Part shown: one piece after another, positions 8,681 to 16,977 of the stretch | Position numbering within the stretch: the first letter of the stretch is position 1 | How the letters are laid out: each line of letters begins with the position of its first letter | Assembly: GCF_026130605.1 (NCBI RefSeq) | Contig: NZ_JANFAU010000001.1 | Coordinates: 558,001 to 622,000, forward strand | From: Sphingomonas lycopersici | Lineage (GTDB): Bacteria; Pseudomonadota; Alphaproteobacteria; Sphingomonadales; Sphingomonadaceae | Length of the DNA: 64,000 nucleotides | Direction of reading: 5' to 3' | Notes under the pieces: generated by a model | What the model saw: the letters and a program-made list of their open reading frames with translations, nothing else | Databases searched by the model: none | Told to the model about the DNA's origin: nothing | Translations under genes and position numbers: made by a program

Positions 8681-10130
8681 TCGCGTTCCGCGCAATGGCG
8701 AGGACCGCGTCGAGATCGACATGCGTCTCGAGCGTCGCGGCGATTTCGTCGAGCGCGGCATCGACATCGCTTGCGTGATCCGGCCCGCGCGCCGCGACGC
8801 CGACGCGCGCCAGCCACGCCGCGCGCTGCGCCGCGAGGCCGAGCAACCCGTGGACATAGCTTCCCGCGACCAGCCCGTCGGCGCTCGCCGCCCCTTCGGC
8901 GCGGCCGTCCGCCAGCCGCCCGACCGGTCGCGCGGTGTCCGCCCCGCTCGTCCGGCCGAGGTGGATTTCATAACCGGCAAAGGGCGCGCCGAGCGCTTCG
9001 CCACGCACCTCGACCAGCGTCTTGTCGCCGTCCAGCACGGTCTCGACATCGAGCAGCCCGAGCCCGGCGACCGTTCCCGGCGGCCCCTCGATGCCGTGCG
9101 GATCGGCGATGCTGCGCCCGAGCATCTGATAGCCCCCGCATAGCCCGAGCACCGGCCGGCCGCGGCGGTGGTGCGCCAGGATATCCACGTCCCACCCCTC
9201 CGCACGCAGGAAGCCGAGATCGGCGATCGTCGCCTTCGATCCCGCGAGCACGATCAGCGCCGCATCGGGGATCGGCTGGCCGGGAGGGACCATGACCAGG
9301 TCCACCCCCGGTTCGAGCCGCAGCGGATCGAGATCGTCGAAATTGGCGATCCGCGGGGTGATCGGGCAGGCGACGACCACCCGCCCGGTGCCTGCCGCCG
9401 CCGGGCGTTCGAGCACCACCGCATCCTCGCTCGGCAGGCGCCGCGCCGGGGCCAGCCACGGCACGATGCCCAGCCCGCGCCAGCCGGTGTGCGCGGCGAT
9501 CGTCGTCATCCCGGCCGCGAACAATGCGGGATCGCCGCGGAACTTGTTGATCAGGAAGCCCTGGATCATCGCCGCATCCTCGGCATCGATCACCGCATGC
9601 GTGCCGACCAGCGCCGCGATCACCCCGCCGCGATCGATGTCCCCCGCCAGGATCACCGGTACCCCCGCCGCGCGCGCAAAGCCCATGTTGGCGATGTCGC
9701 CGGCGCGCAAATTGGTCTCGGCGGGCGACCCCGCGCCCTCGACGACGACGATATCCGCGTCGGCGGCGAGGCGGCGATAGCTTTCCAGCACCTCGCCAAG
9801 CAGCCCTTCGCGCCCCTCCCGCCAGCGCGCCGCGCTGAGCGTGCCGCGCACCTGCCCGCGCACCACCAGTTGCGAGATGCGGTCGCCCTGCGGCTTCAGC
9901 AGCACCGGGTTCATATCGACGCTGGCCGCGACGCGGCACGCCATCGCCTGCGTCGCCTGCGCGCGGCCGATCTCCCCGCCGTCGGCGGTGACCGCGGCAT
10001 TGTTGCTCATATTCTGCGGCTTGAACGGACGGACGCGCAGCCCGCGATTGGCAAAGGCGCGGCACAACCCGGCGACGAGCACCGATTTGCCGACATCGGA
10101 GCCGGTCCCCTGGATCATCACTGCCGCCAT
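8667..10130 (-). CDS. cobQ: Cobyric acid synthase
   Basis: Catalyses the ATP- and glutamine-dependent amidation of adenosylcobyrinate a,c-diamide at positions b, d, e and g. The 487-residue length is normal. The dethiobiotin-synthetase-like ATP domain begins [17 protein letters not shown] (residues 5-21) and continues [12 protein letters not shown]. The class I glutamine amidotransferase domain has its nucleophile at C331 in [10 protein letters not shown] and a histidine at H427 (GSYVHGLLG). I chose ATG 10130; an in-frame ATG four codons later (10118) would also keep the P-loop, and upstream frame residues show no homology. It is on the same strand as cobD and cobC but separated from them by an MFS gene. 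Confidence 0.97.
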   Translation of the reverse strand: MAAVMIQGTGSDVGKSVLVAGLCRAFANRGLRVRPFKPQNMSNNAAVTADGGEIGRAQATQAMACRVAASVDMNPVLLKPQGDRISQLVVRGQVRGTLSAARWREGREGLLGEVLESYRRLAADADIVVVEGAGSPAETNLRAGDIANMGFARAAGVPVILAGDIDRGGVIAALVGTHAVIDAEDAAMIQGFLINKFRGDPALFAAGMTTIAAHTGWRGLGIVPWLAPARRLPSEDAVVLERPAAAGTGRVVVACPITPRIANFDDLDPLRLEPGVDLVMVPPGQPIPDAALIVLAGSKATIADLGFLRAEGWDVDILAHHRRGRPVLGLCGGYQMLGRSIADPHGIEGPPGTVAGLGLLDVETVLDGDKTLVEVRGEALGAPFAGYEIHLGRTSGADTARPVGRLADGRAEGAASADGLVAGSYVHGLLGLAAQRAAWLARVGVAARGPDHASDVDAALDEIAATLETHVDLDAVLAIARNAITPV

Positions 10131-10179
10131 CCGCCACCCTTTGCGGGCAATCGCGCGCGCGGCAAGCCTTGGAATATCC

Positions 10180-11472
10180 TTATCCGCCGCGATCGAGTTC
10201 CGCGTCGAGCCGCAGGCTGCACCGCCAGAAGAAGAAGGCCGGGACCAGCCCGAGGAACGCGGCGCCATAAAGCACGTAGCGCACGCTATTCCCGCCATGC
10301 GCCGGGTGAAGCCAGTCGGACAACATGCCGAAGAACAACGGCCCCAGCCCCAGCCCGATCAGATTCTGGAAGAACAGCATCACCGCCGCGGCGATGGCGC
10401 GCACGCGGAGCGGCGCCAGCCCCTGCGCGGTCGAATAGGTCGGGCCGTAATAGAGCGAATTGCACAAGGTGGGGATCGCCAGCAAGGTCAGCGCGACCGG
10501 CCAGTCGGTCGCCTGATAGGCGAGCAGCGCGAGCGGCACCGCGACGATCATGCCGACGACCGGCGCGGTCATCACATGGCGGCGATTGGCGCTGCCGAAA
10601 CGATCCGCGAGATAGCCGCCCAGCCAGGTGCCGCCGATCCCCGCGACGCCGCCGATGATGCCATACCAGAAGCCGACCTCGCCCGGCGACATCGCATGCG
10701 TGCGCTGGAAGAAGATCGTCGTCCAGGTGGCCTTGCCATAGGAAAGGAAAGCGGCGGACGATCCTGCGACGAGCAGCAGGATATAGGCGCGCGACCCCAT
10801 CACCGCGCGCAGCGCCGCCCACAGCGGCAATTCGGGGTGCGGCGCCGCGCCTGCGGTCGCGGCGCCCGACGATGCCTGCCGCGGATCGCGCAGCAGGCGA
10901 AACACCAGCAGCGCCATCGCGACGCCGGGCAGCCCGACGATCACGAAGGCATGCCGCCACCCGACCTGATCGGCAAGCAAGCCGCCGATCATCATCCCCA
11001 GCAACGTGCCGATCGGGATGCCCAGTGCGTAGAAGGCCAGCGCCGAGCTGCGCTTCTCCGGGGGGACGATATCGCTGATCAGCGAATGCGCCGGCGGGGA
11101 GCAGCCTGCCTCGCCGACCCCGACCCCGATCCTCAGCAGCAACAGCTGGACGAAATTCTGCGCCATCCCGCACAAGGCGGTCATCGCCGACCAGATCGTC
11201 AGCGCGACGCCGATCATCTTCGCCCGGTTGGTCGCCGGCCGATCGGCGTAACGCGCGATCGGCAGGCCCAGGGCGGTGTAGAACAAGGCGAAGGCGAGCC
11301 CGGTCATCAGCCCGATCTGCGTGTCGGACAGCTTCAGATCGCGGGCGATCGATTCCGCCAGGATGTTGACGATCTGCCGATCGATGAAATTGAAAATGTA
11401 GACGAACAACAGGATCCACAAGGTCGCCCGAACCGACCGGCCGGCCAGAGCCGTTCCCTGCATAGTCGCCAT
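10180..11472 (-). CDS. MFS transporter (spinster-like) within the cob cluster
   Basis: A 430-residue, 12-helix inner-membrane carrier. The N-terminus has [18 protein letters not shown] and the loop 2-3 motif [11 protein letters not shown]; helix 4 carries [10 protein letters not shown], features of the spinster-like MFS group abundant in sphingomonads. It lies between cobQ and cobD on the same strand with gaps of 49 and 105 bases. Whether it belongs to cobalamin metabolism or is an unrelated insertion is unknown. A second member of the same group is at 26495-27880. The substrate cannot be assigned. Confidence 0.85.
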   Translation of the reverse strand: MATMQGTALAGRSVRATLWILLFVYIFNFIDRQIVNILAESIARDLKLSDTQIGLMTGLAFALFYTALGLPIARYADRPATNRAKMIGVALTIWSAMTALCGMAQNFVQLLLLRIGVGVGEAGCSPPAHSLISDIVPPEKRSSALAFYALGIPIGTLLGMMIGGLLADQVGWRHAFVIVGLPGVAMALLVFRLLRDPRQASSGAATAGAAPHPELPLWAALRAVMGSRAYILLLVAGSSAAFLSYGKATWTTIFFQRTHAMSPGEVGFWYGIIGGVAGIGGTWLGGYLADRFGSANRRHVMTAPVVGMIVAVPLALLAYQATDWPVALTLLAIPTLCNSLYYGPTYSTAQGLAPLRVRAIAAAVMLFFQNLIGLGLGPLFFGMLSDWLHPAHGGNSVRYVLYGAAFLGLVPAFFFWRCSLRLDAELDRGG

Positions 11473-11577
11473 TCGTCCTCTCCGTGCCGGGCGGTTTGCC
11501 GCCGGCTACCGCGAAGCTCGCTTACCGACGGCAAAGGGTCAACTAGTGTCGGTATCCACTTCCCCCGTCACCGCGCG

Positions 11578-12516
11578 TCACCACAGCAGCGCAACGCCCC
11601 CGGCGATCAGCCCCAGTAACGCACACGCCCGGCAATAGATCGCCAGCGCACGGCGCAGATCGCCCGCCCCCGCGGCGCGGCCGCTCGCGCCGATCCACGG
11701 CTTGTCGTGGATCACCCCGTCATAAGCGACCGGCCCGGCGAGCGTGACGCCGAGCGCGCCGGCGATCGCGGCTTCGGGCCAGCCGGCATTGGGCGAGGCG
11801 TGACGCCGGCAGTCGCGCCACATCACCCGCCAGCCGCCGCCAGCGGCGAGGCACAGCAATATCCCGGCGAGCCGCGCCGGGATTGCATTCGCCACATCGT
11901 CGACCCGCGCCGCCGCCCAGCCGAACGCGCGCCAGCGCGGCTCGCGATGCCCGATCAGACTGTCCGCGGTGTTGATCGCCTTATACGCCCAGACCCCGGG
12001 CAACCCGAACAGGAGCAGCCAGAACAGCGGCGCCACCACCCCGTCGCAGAAGCTTTCGGCGAGGCTTTCGATGCCCGCGCGCGCCACCCCGGCCTCGTCC
12101 AGCGCCGCGGTATCGCGGCCGACGATCATCGCCACCGCGCGCCGCGCCGCGGAAAGATCGCGCGCCGCGAGCGCATCGGCAACCGGTCGGACATGATCGT
12201 AGAGGCTGCGCGCCGCGAGCGCCGGCCAGGCGAGCAGCGCCGCGACGAGCCACCACCAATCGCCCGCGATCGCGCGTGCGGCCTGTTCGACCGCCAGCGC
12301 GCCACCGATCGTCACCGCGAGCAACAGCGCGAGCGTCGCCACGCCCGACAGCCGCCGCCGCGCCTCGGGGATAGCAGGGCGGTTCCAGCGCACCTCGCAC
12401 GCCGCGATCAGCCGCGCGAACCCGCCGACCGGATGCCCGACGCGCGCGTAGAGCCACGTCGGCCAGCCGACCAGCGCGTCGATCGCCAGCGCGGCGAAGG
12501 CGGTGGGGTCAGCCAC
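11578..12516 (-). CDS. cobD: Adenosylcobinamide-phosphate synthase (CobD/CbiB)
   Basis: An inner-membrane enzyme joining adenosylcobyric acid to aminopropanol (or its phosphate) in B12 assembly; 312 residues. I chose GTG 12516: it yields VADPTAFAALAIDALVGWPTWLYARVGHPVG, matching the family N-terminus (short D-x-L-x-G-x-P, then H-P-V), and overlaps the cobC stop by eight bases. The ATG at 12588 is inside cobC and gives a nonhomologous leader. Typical features are RDTAALDEAGVARAGIESLAES, DGVVAPLFW, KAINTADSLIGHR and DDVANAIPARLAG. Translational coupling to cobC is likely. Confidence 0.95.
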   Translation of the reverse strand: MADPTAFAALAIDALVGWPTWLYARVGHPVGGFARLIAACEVRWNRPAIPEARRRLSGVATLALLLAVTIGGALAVEQAARAIAGDWWWLVAALLAWPALAARSLYDHVRPVADALAARDLSAARRAVAMIVGRDTAALDEAGVARAGIESLAESFCDGVVAPLFWLLLFGLPGVWAYKAINTADSLIGHREPRWRAFGWAAARVDDVANAIPARLAGILLCLAAGGGWRVMWRDCRRHASPNAGWPEAAIAGALGVTLAGPVAYDGVIHDKPWIGASGRAAGAGDLRRALAIYCRACALLGLIAGGVALLW

Positions 12517-13513
12517 CCGCCAAAGCGCGGTCGACCCGGTCGAACGCGGCATCGTCGCCGGGCAGCCCGAAGCGCAGCCAGTCGGCACGCTCGCCGAACG
12601 GGCGGGTCAGGATACCGGCATGTGCCAGCCGCTCGAACAAGGCAGGCGCGTCGACCTGCACGACCAGCCGGAACAGCGGACAGGCGCCGCGCACCGTCAA
12701 CGCATGTCGCGCGAGCAATGCATCGAGCCGCGCGGCTCCGGCGTCGAGCGCCCGCCGCGTCGCCGCGATCCACACGCTGTCGGCATAAGCGGCGCCTCCC
12801 CAGGCGATCGCCTGCGCGCTTACCGGCCAGTCGCCGAACAGCCGCCGCACGCGATCGATCACCGCGGGCGGCGCGACGACGAAGCCGAGCCGCACACCCG
12901 CCAGCCCGAAGAATTTGCCGAACGAGCGCAGCACCACCACCGGCGCCGCGTCATCGACGAGCGGGAGGATGCTCGCCTCGGGCATCGTATCGACGAACGC
13001 CTCGTCGATCACCAACCAGCCGCCGCCCGCTGCCTGGCGCGTCGCCAGCACGTGCAGCGCCGCGCGGTCGAGCAGGCGCCCGTCGGGATTGTTCGGGTTG
13101 GCGAACAGGATCGTGCCCGGCCGAGCGTCGATCGTCGCGACGCTCGCCTCGGCGATCTCGCTATGGGTGCCGTAACCGGGGCGCGCGGCGACGATCGGCC
13201 CCGGCAGCCCGAGCATCGGCAACAGCCGCAGCGCCACCTCGCTTCCCGGCACCGCCGCCACCCGCGACGGCGCGCACCCGAAATAATGCGCCGCGGCGGC
13301 CTCCAGCGCGCGCAATGCGGTGATCGCGGGGAGCGGCGCGGAATCGACGGCGAGCCCCGCCGGGGGCGACCAGGCCAGCGGATTGATCCCGGTCGACAGA
13401 TCGAGCCACGGGCGCGGCGCGCGCGGAAAGGCGCGCATCGCGTCGTCGATTCGGCCGCCGTGTCGCCCGAAGCCGTGCAATTCCGCTTGCGTCATCCCCA
13501 CCGCCATCGCCAT
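12509..13513 (-). CDS. cobC: Threonine-phosphate decarboxylase-type aminotransferase (CobC)
   Basis: A PLP enzyme of the histidinol-phosphate aminotransferase fold, 334 residues. It supplies the aminopropanol (phosphate) linker for cobalamin. Visible landmarks are WLDLSTGINP (37-45), FANPNNPDG (137-145), VIDEAF (168-173) and the Schiff-base lysine K200 in RSFGKFFGLAGVRLGF. ATG 13513 is used; ATG 13495 (MTQAELHGFGRHGG) is an equally credible start, since homology begins there. It is divergent from cobU with only a 30-base gap and overlaps cobD at its 3' end. It should not be confused with the alpha-ribazole phosphatase called CobC in enteric bacteria. Confidence 0.93.
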   Translation of the reverse strand: MAMAVGMTQAELHGFGRHGGRIDDAMRAFPRAPRPWLDLSTGINPLAWSPPAGLAVDSAPLPAITALRALEAAAAHYFGCAPSRVAAVPGSEVALRLLPMLGLPGPIVAARPGYGTHSEIAEASVATIDARPGTILFANPNNPDGRLLDRAALHVLATRQAAGGGWLVIDEAFVDTMPEASILPLVDDAAPVVVLRSFGKFFGLAGVRLGFVVAPPAVIDRVRRLFGDWPVSAQAIAWGGAAYADSVWIAATRRALDAGAARLDALLARHALTVRGACPLFRLVVQVDAPALFERLAHAGILTRPFGERADWLRFGLPGDDAAFDRVDRALAGG

Positions 13514-13543
13514 TCATCCGCCAAACGGCAAGTCGGAAGGGTG

Positions 13544-14068
13544 ATGACGGGCGATCCACGGACGATATTGGTGCTCGGCGGCGCGCGATCGGGCAAGAGC
13601 CGCCACGCGCAGGCGCTCGCCGAGGCACGGTCGCCGGCGCGGGTGTTCATTGCCACCGCCGAGGCTGCCGACGCCGAGATGCAGGCGCGGATCGCGCAGC
13701 ATCGCGCCGATCGCGACGCGACCTGGCGGACGGTCGAGGCCGCGATCGCGCTCCCCGAGGCGATCCGCGCGCACGGCGCCGGCGGTGATGTCGTGCTGGT
13801 CGATTGCCTGACCCTGTGGCTCTCCAACCTGCTGCTCGCCGAGATGGATCTGGAGGCGGCGGGCGCGGCGCTGCTCGACGCGACCGCGGCGGCGACCGCG
13901 CCGATCATCTTCGTCAGCAACGAGGTCGGCTTCGGCATCGTCCCCGACAATGCGCTCGCACGACGCTTCCGCGATGCGGCCGGGCGGCTCAACCAGCGGC
14001 TCGCGGCGTGCTGCGATGCGACCGATCTTGTCGTCGCCGGCATCCCGCTCCGGATCTCGCCGCGCTGA
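13544..14068 (+). CDS. cobU: Adenosylcobinamide kinase/adenosylcobinamide-phosphate guanylyltransferase
   Basis: A bifunctional cytoplasmic enzyme that phosphorylates adenosylcobinamide and transfers GMP to give AdoCbi-GDP. The 174-residue length is normal. The P-loop GGARSGKS is at residues 12-19, with H-R-A-D-R-D-A-T-W-R-T-V-E in the middle (the guanylylated-histidine region) and VLVDCLTLWLSNLL as the Walker-B-like strand. ATG 13544 follows a GGAAGG at 13535-13540 with good spacing; GTG 13541 is an alternative. Called cobP in alphaproteobacterial nomenclature. Divergent from cobC-cobD. Confidence 0.96.
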   Translation: MTGDPRTILVLGGARSGKSRHAQALAEARSPARVFIATAEAADAEMQARIAQHRADRDATWRTVEAAIALPEAIRAHGAGGDVVLVDCLTLWLSNLLLAEMDLEAAGAALLDATAAATAPIIFVSNEVGFGIVPDNALARRFRDAAGRLNQRLAACCDATDLVVAGIPLRISPR

Positions 14069-14138
14069 TGCCTGACCGGCCGGGTTGCGCCGGCGAGCCT
14101 GCGGCCTCATGCAGGGCCGACGCCACGCGGGAGGACCC

Positions 14139-15776
14139 ATGACCACGCTCGGCACGCGCCGACATCAGATGTTTCCTGCGCTCGACGGCGCGCAGATCGC
14201 GACCGCCCGCCGCTTCAGCAGCGGCCCGGAACGCCGGTTCGCGCCCGGCGAGGAGATATATGCGATCGGTGCCGTGGATGTGCCGGCGTGGCTGGTGCTC
14301 CAGGGGGCGATCCACGTCCTGCGCCGCGACGGTCTCAGTCACGAGGCGCCGATCACCACCCACGGCGTCGGCCAGTTTTCGGGCGAAGTGAACCAGTTGG
14401 CGGGGCGCCCCTCGATCGCCGGCGGTCGCGCGGGGCCGGAGGGCTGCACGGCACTGCCCTTCGACGCCGCGCATCTGCGCGCGCTCATGGTCGGCTCGGC
14501 CGAGCTGGGTGAGCTGGTGATGCGCGCCTTCATCCTGCGGCGGGTGGAGCTCATCGCCGAGGGTGGCGCCGGCACGATCCTGATCGGCGCGCCCGACAGC
14601 CCGGACATCGTTCGCCTGCAGAATTTCCTGACCCGCAGCGGCTATCCCAACCTGACGCTGAACGCGGCATCCGATGCGGAGGGCAAGGCGCTGGTGGAAC
14701 GGATCGGCGTGCTGCCCGAGGAACTGCCGCTGGTCGTCTGCCCCAACGGCCATATGCTGCGCCGGCCGAGCAATGGCGAGGTCGCGACCTGCCTCGGCAT
14801 GATGCCCGCGCTCGATCCGGCGACGCTCTACGACGTGGCGATCGTCGGCGCCGGCCCCGCCGGTCTGGCGGCGGCGGTATATGCCGCGTCGGAGGGGCTG
14901 TCGGTGGTCGTCCTCGACGAGCGCGCGATGGGCGGGCAGGCCGGCGCCTCGGCGCGGATCGAAAATTACCTCGGTTTCCCCACCGGCATCTCGGGGCAGG
15001 CGCTCGCCGGCCGCGCGTTCAACCAGGCGCTGAAATTCGGGGCCGAGATCGCCGTCCCGCTCAGCGTACGGAAGCTGCACTGCGATGGCGCCACGCCGGC
15101 GCTCGAACTGACCGACGGACGCCGGTTGAAGGCACGCACCCTCGTCATTGCCTCGGGCGCGCGATACCGCCGCCCCGCCATTCGCGATCTTCCGCATTAC
15201 GAAGGACGCGGCGTGTCCTATTGGGCCTCACCGATCGAGGCGCGGCTTTGCGCCGGCGAGGAAGTGGCGCTGGTCGGCGGGGGCAATTCGGCCGGGCAGG
15301 CGATCGTGTTCCTCGCGCCGCAGGTCGCGCGGCTCAACCTGTTCGTCAGGCGCGACCTGTCCGAAACCATGTCGCGCTACCTGATCGATCGCATCGCGGC
15401 GCTGCCCAATGTCGAGATCCACGTCGGCAGCGACATCGTGGCGCTCGACGGCGATGCCGACGGCCTGACCTCGGCGACGTTCCGCAAGCGCGCCGACGGA
15501 TCGTCGCACCGGCTGGATATCCGGCACCTGTTCCTGTTCATCGGCGCCGATCCGAATTCGGACTGGCTCGAAGGCTGTGTCGCGACCGACCCGCAAGGCT
15601 TTGTCGAAACGGGCGGCGGCGCGCTGCCGCTCGAGACGAACGTGCCCGGCGTGTTCGCGATTGGCGACGTCCGCAAAGGCTCGACCAAGCGCGTCGCGGC
15701 GGCGGTCGGCGAAGGGGCCGCCGTCGTCGCGCAGATCCACGCCAAACTTGCCGAACGCAATGGAGGACAGGCATGA
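14139..15776 (+). CDS. cNMP-domain FAD-dependent oxidoreductase, thioredoxin-reductase-like
   Basis: A 545-residue three-part cytoplasmic protein. Residues about 15-135 resemble a cyclic-nucleotide-binding domain (FAPGEEIYAIG, LVLQGAIHVL, GQFSGEVNQLAG). Residues 145-225 look like a degenerate glutaredoxin-type module (LIGAPDSPDIVRLQNFL). Residues 232-545 are a thioredoxin-reductase fold: GAGPAGLAAAVYAASEGL binds FAD, GGQAGASARIENYLGF follows, VGGGNSAGQA is the NADPH site, and GVFAIGDVRKG is the second FAD motif. The site that carries CxxC in thioredoxin reductase reads Y-W-A-S-P, so the disulfide is missing and the redox partner must differ. ATG 14139 sits behind GGGAGGA. Its stop overlaps a truncated zinc-finger ORF (ATGA). 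Confidence 0.85.
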   Translation: MTTLGTRRHQMFPALDGAQIATARRFSSGPERRFAPGEEIYAIGAVDVPAWLVLQGAIHVLRRDGLSHEAPITTHGVGQFSGEVNQLAGRPSIAGGRAGPEGCTALPFDAAHLRALMVGSAELGELVMRAFILRRVELIAEGGAGTILIGAPDSPDIVRLQNFLTRSGYPNLTLNAASDAEGKALVERIGVLPEELPLVVCPNGHMLRRPSNGEVATCLGMMPALDPATLYDVAIVGAGPAGLAAAVYAASEGLSVVVLDERAMGGQAGASARIENYLGFPTGISGQALAGRAFNQALKFGAEIAVPLSVRKLHCDGATPALELTDGRRLKARTLVIASGARYRRPAIRDLPHYEGRGVSYWASPIEARLCAGEEVALVGGGNSAGQAIVFLAPQVARLNLFVRRDLSETMSRYLIDRIAALPNVEIHVGSDIVALDGDADGLTSATFRKRADGSSHRLDIRHLFLFIGADPNSDWLEGCVATDPQGFVETGGGALPLETNVPGVFAIGDVRKGSTKRVAAAVGEGAAVVAQIHAKLAERNGGQA

Positions 15777-15850
15777 CCGGATGCACCCACACCGGCGGGA
15801 TCAGGCAGGTCACCCCGAGCACGCGGGGCTTCGATTATCGTTGCGGCTAA
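15773..15850 (+). pseudogene. Truncated UBP-type zinc-finger protein remnant (25 codons)
   Basis: The ORF overlaps the oxidoreductase stop by four bases (ATGA) and encodes MTGCTHTGGIRQVTPSTRGF and ends with a cysteine and glycine. The start Met-x-x-C-T-H, then I-x-x-V-T-P-S, resembles the first strand of UBP-type zinc-finger proteins, which usually run to about 80-100 residues with several more Cys and His ligands. As I recall, such proteins commonly follow this kind of cNMP/FAD oxidoreductase gene. Here the frame stops just where the next cysteine pair should come, ten bases before the convergent lipid-kinase stop. I read it as a deletion remnant; a functional micropeptide is possible. Confidence 0.5.
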
Positions 15851-15859
15851 GTCGGGTAC

Positions 15860-16777
15860 TCATGGCTGTGCGCCGTCATGCCGCGGCACAACGACGCGAA
15901 GCGCCCCCGGCAAAATGCTGAACGAAAGGGGAAGCGACAGGTGGGTGACTTCGCCGTCCAGCGCTATTTCGATGCGACGTTCGGAGGAATGAACGGTAAA
16001 ACCAGCGCTGTCGCCCAGCGCGGCAAAGTCGCGTTCGCGATCCGCCCGGCCGAGCAGCGCGCGGATGCCGAACCATAAGAGCGCTGCGCGTGTCGAGCGG
16101 CTGACGGCGTAAACGGCAAGCTTGCCCTCGGTCAGCGAGTCGCGGGTGCCGAACGATCCGCTGTCCAGCGAGTAGCGATTATTGCCCACGAAGAGCAGCG
16201 GCGTCACCACCGGCTGTTTTCCCTGGTCCAGTTCGATGTGAAGCCGATGATGGCGAAGCCGGGACAATGCGTCCCAGCTCGCGGGGAGCGTCGCGAGCCA
16301 CTTCGGCCAGCCGCGCCGCTCGCGGATATCGTCGCGGCCGCGCACCATGAACGGATACAGCCCGACCGAGACATTGTTGATGAAGCGTCGATCGTTGACC
16401 TCCCCGACATCGATCGCCTGCGACCGGCCGTGAACCGCAAGCGCCGCCGCCGCTTCGAGCTGGAGCGGGATGTCGAGATCCCTCGCGAAATGATTGAGCG
16501 TGCCGAGCGGGAGGATGGCGACTTCGGTCTCGGCTTTTGCCAACGCCTGTGCGGCAGCCGCGACGGTGCCGTCGCCCCCGGCGACCACGATCCGCGTTTC
16601 GCCTTTGGCCGCGGTTCGCAACGCGCGGTCCATCTCGTCCGCCTTGAGCATCCGCACATCGGCATTGCCGCCAGCCTTGTCGAAGGCGGCCTCGACCTGA
16701 TCGGGCAGCTTGTCGCCGGCGGCGCTGGCGGCGCCACCTTCGCGGTTGATCAGCACGAGGAGGCGCCTGTTCGTCAT
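15860..16777 (-). CDS. Diacylglycerol kinase family lipid kinase
   Basis: A 305-residue cytoplasmic or membrane-peripheral kinase of the DAGK catalytic family. It phosphorylates a lipid hydroxyl with ATP. The nucleotide motif GGDGT is at residues 67-71, preceded by RIVVAG. LPLGTLNHFARDL follows, and FINNVSVGLYPFMV and ALDGEVTHLSLPL match the C-terminal beta-sandwich domain. The start is ATG 16777. It faces away from the ATP-grasp operon and has no obvious functional link to it. The physiological lipid (diacylglycerol, sphingosine-type or other) cannot be told from sequence. Confidence 0.88.
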   Translation of the reverse strand: MTNRRLLVLINREGGAASAAGDKLPDQVEAAFDKAGGNADVRMLKADEMDRALRTAAKGETRIVVAGGDGTVAAAAQALAKAETEVAILPLGTLNHFARDLDIPLQLEAAAALAVHGRSQAIDVGEVNDRRFINNVSVGLYPFMVRGRDDIRERRGWPKWLATLPASWDALSRLRHHRLHIELDQGKQPVVTPLLFVGNNRYSLDSGSFGTRDSLTEGKLAVYAVSRSTRAALLWFGIRALLGRADRERDFAALGDSAGFTVHSSERRIEIALDGEVTHLSLPLSFSILPGALRVVVPRHDGAQP

Positions 16778-16925
16778 GACGGCGTAACGAAGCCGCCCCG
16801 CGATGGTTCAGCGGCGCGCGCGCTGAGTCGCGCGGGTCATCCATGCGCGCCGCCCGCGCCCGCCTGGGCGAAACATCACTAAATTCATAAAGTTGATCGG
16901 GAAATTTCCTGAGCGGATTTCGCGC

Positions 16926-16945
16926 TTGCAAATAATTTTGTGCAA
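16926..16945. promoter_or_regulatory. Inverted repeat upstream of the ATP-grasp/Anbu operon
   Basis: TTGCA (16926-16930) and TGCAA (16941-16945) flank an A+T-rich ten-base centre, 32 bases before the operon start, in an otherwise G+C-rich 200-base gap. It may be an operator or part of the promoter. The arms are short, so chance cannot be excluded. A GGAGAG ribosome site precedes ATG 16978. Confidence 0.3.
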
Positions 16946-16977
16946 CGCATCATGGCGAGACGAGCGAAGGAGAGCGG

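Noticed and set aside
9841..11619. A plus-strand open frame of about 592 codons across cobQ and the MFS gene
   Set aside because: Covers parts of two minus-strand genes with strong homology and joins them arbitrarily; the translation is Arg/Pro/Gln-rich.
13514..13543. Cobalamin riboswitch for the cob genes
   Set aside because: The gap between divergent cobC and cobU is only 30 bases, too short for a riboswitch, and no B12-box is visible before the TonB receptor at 5454 either.
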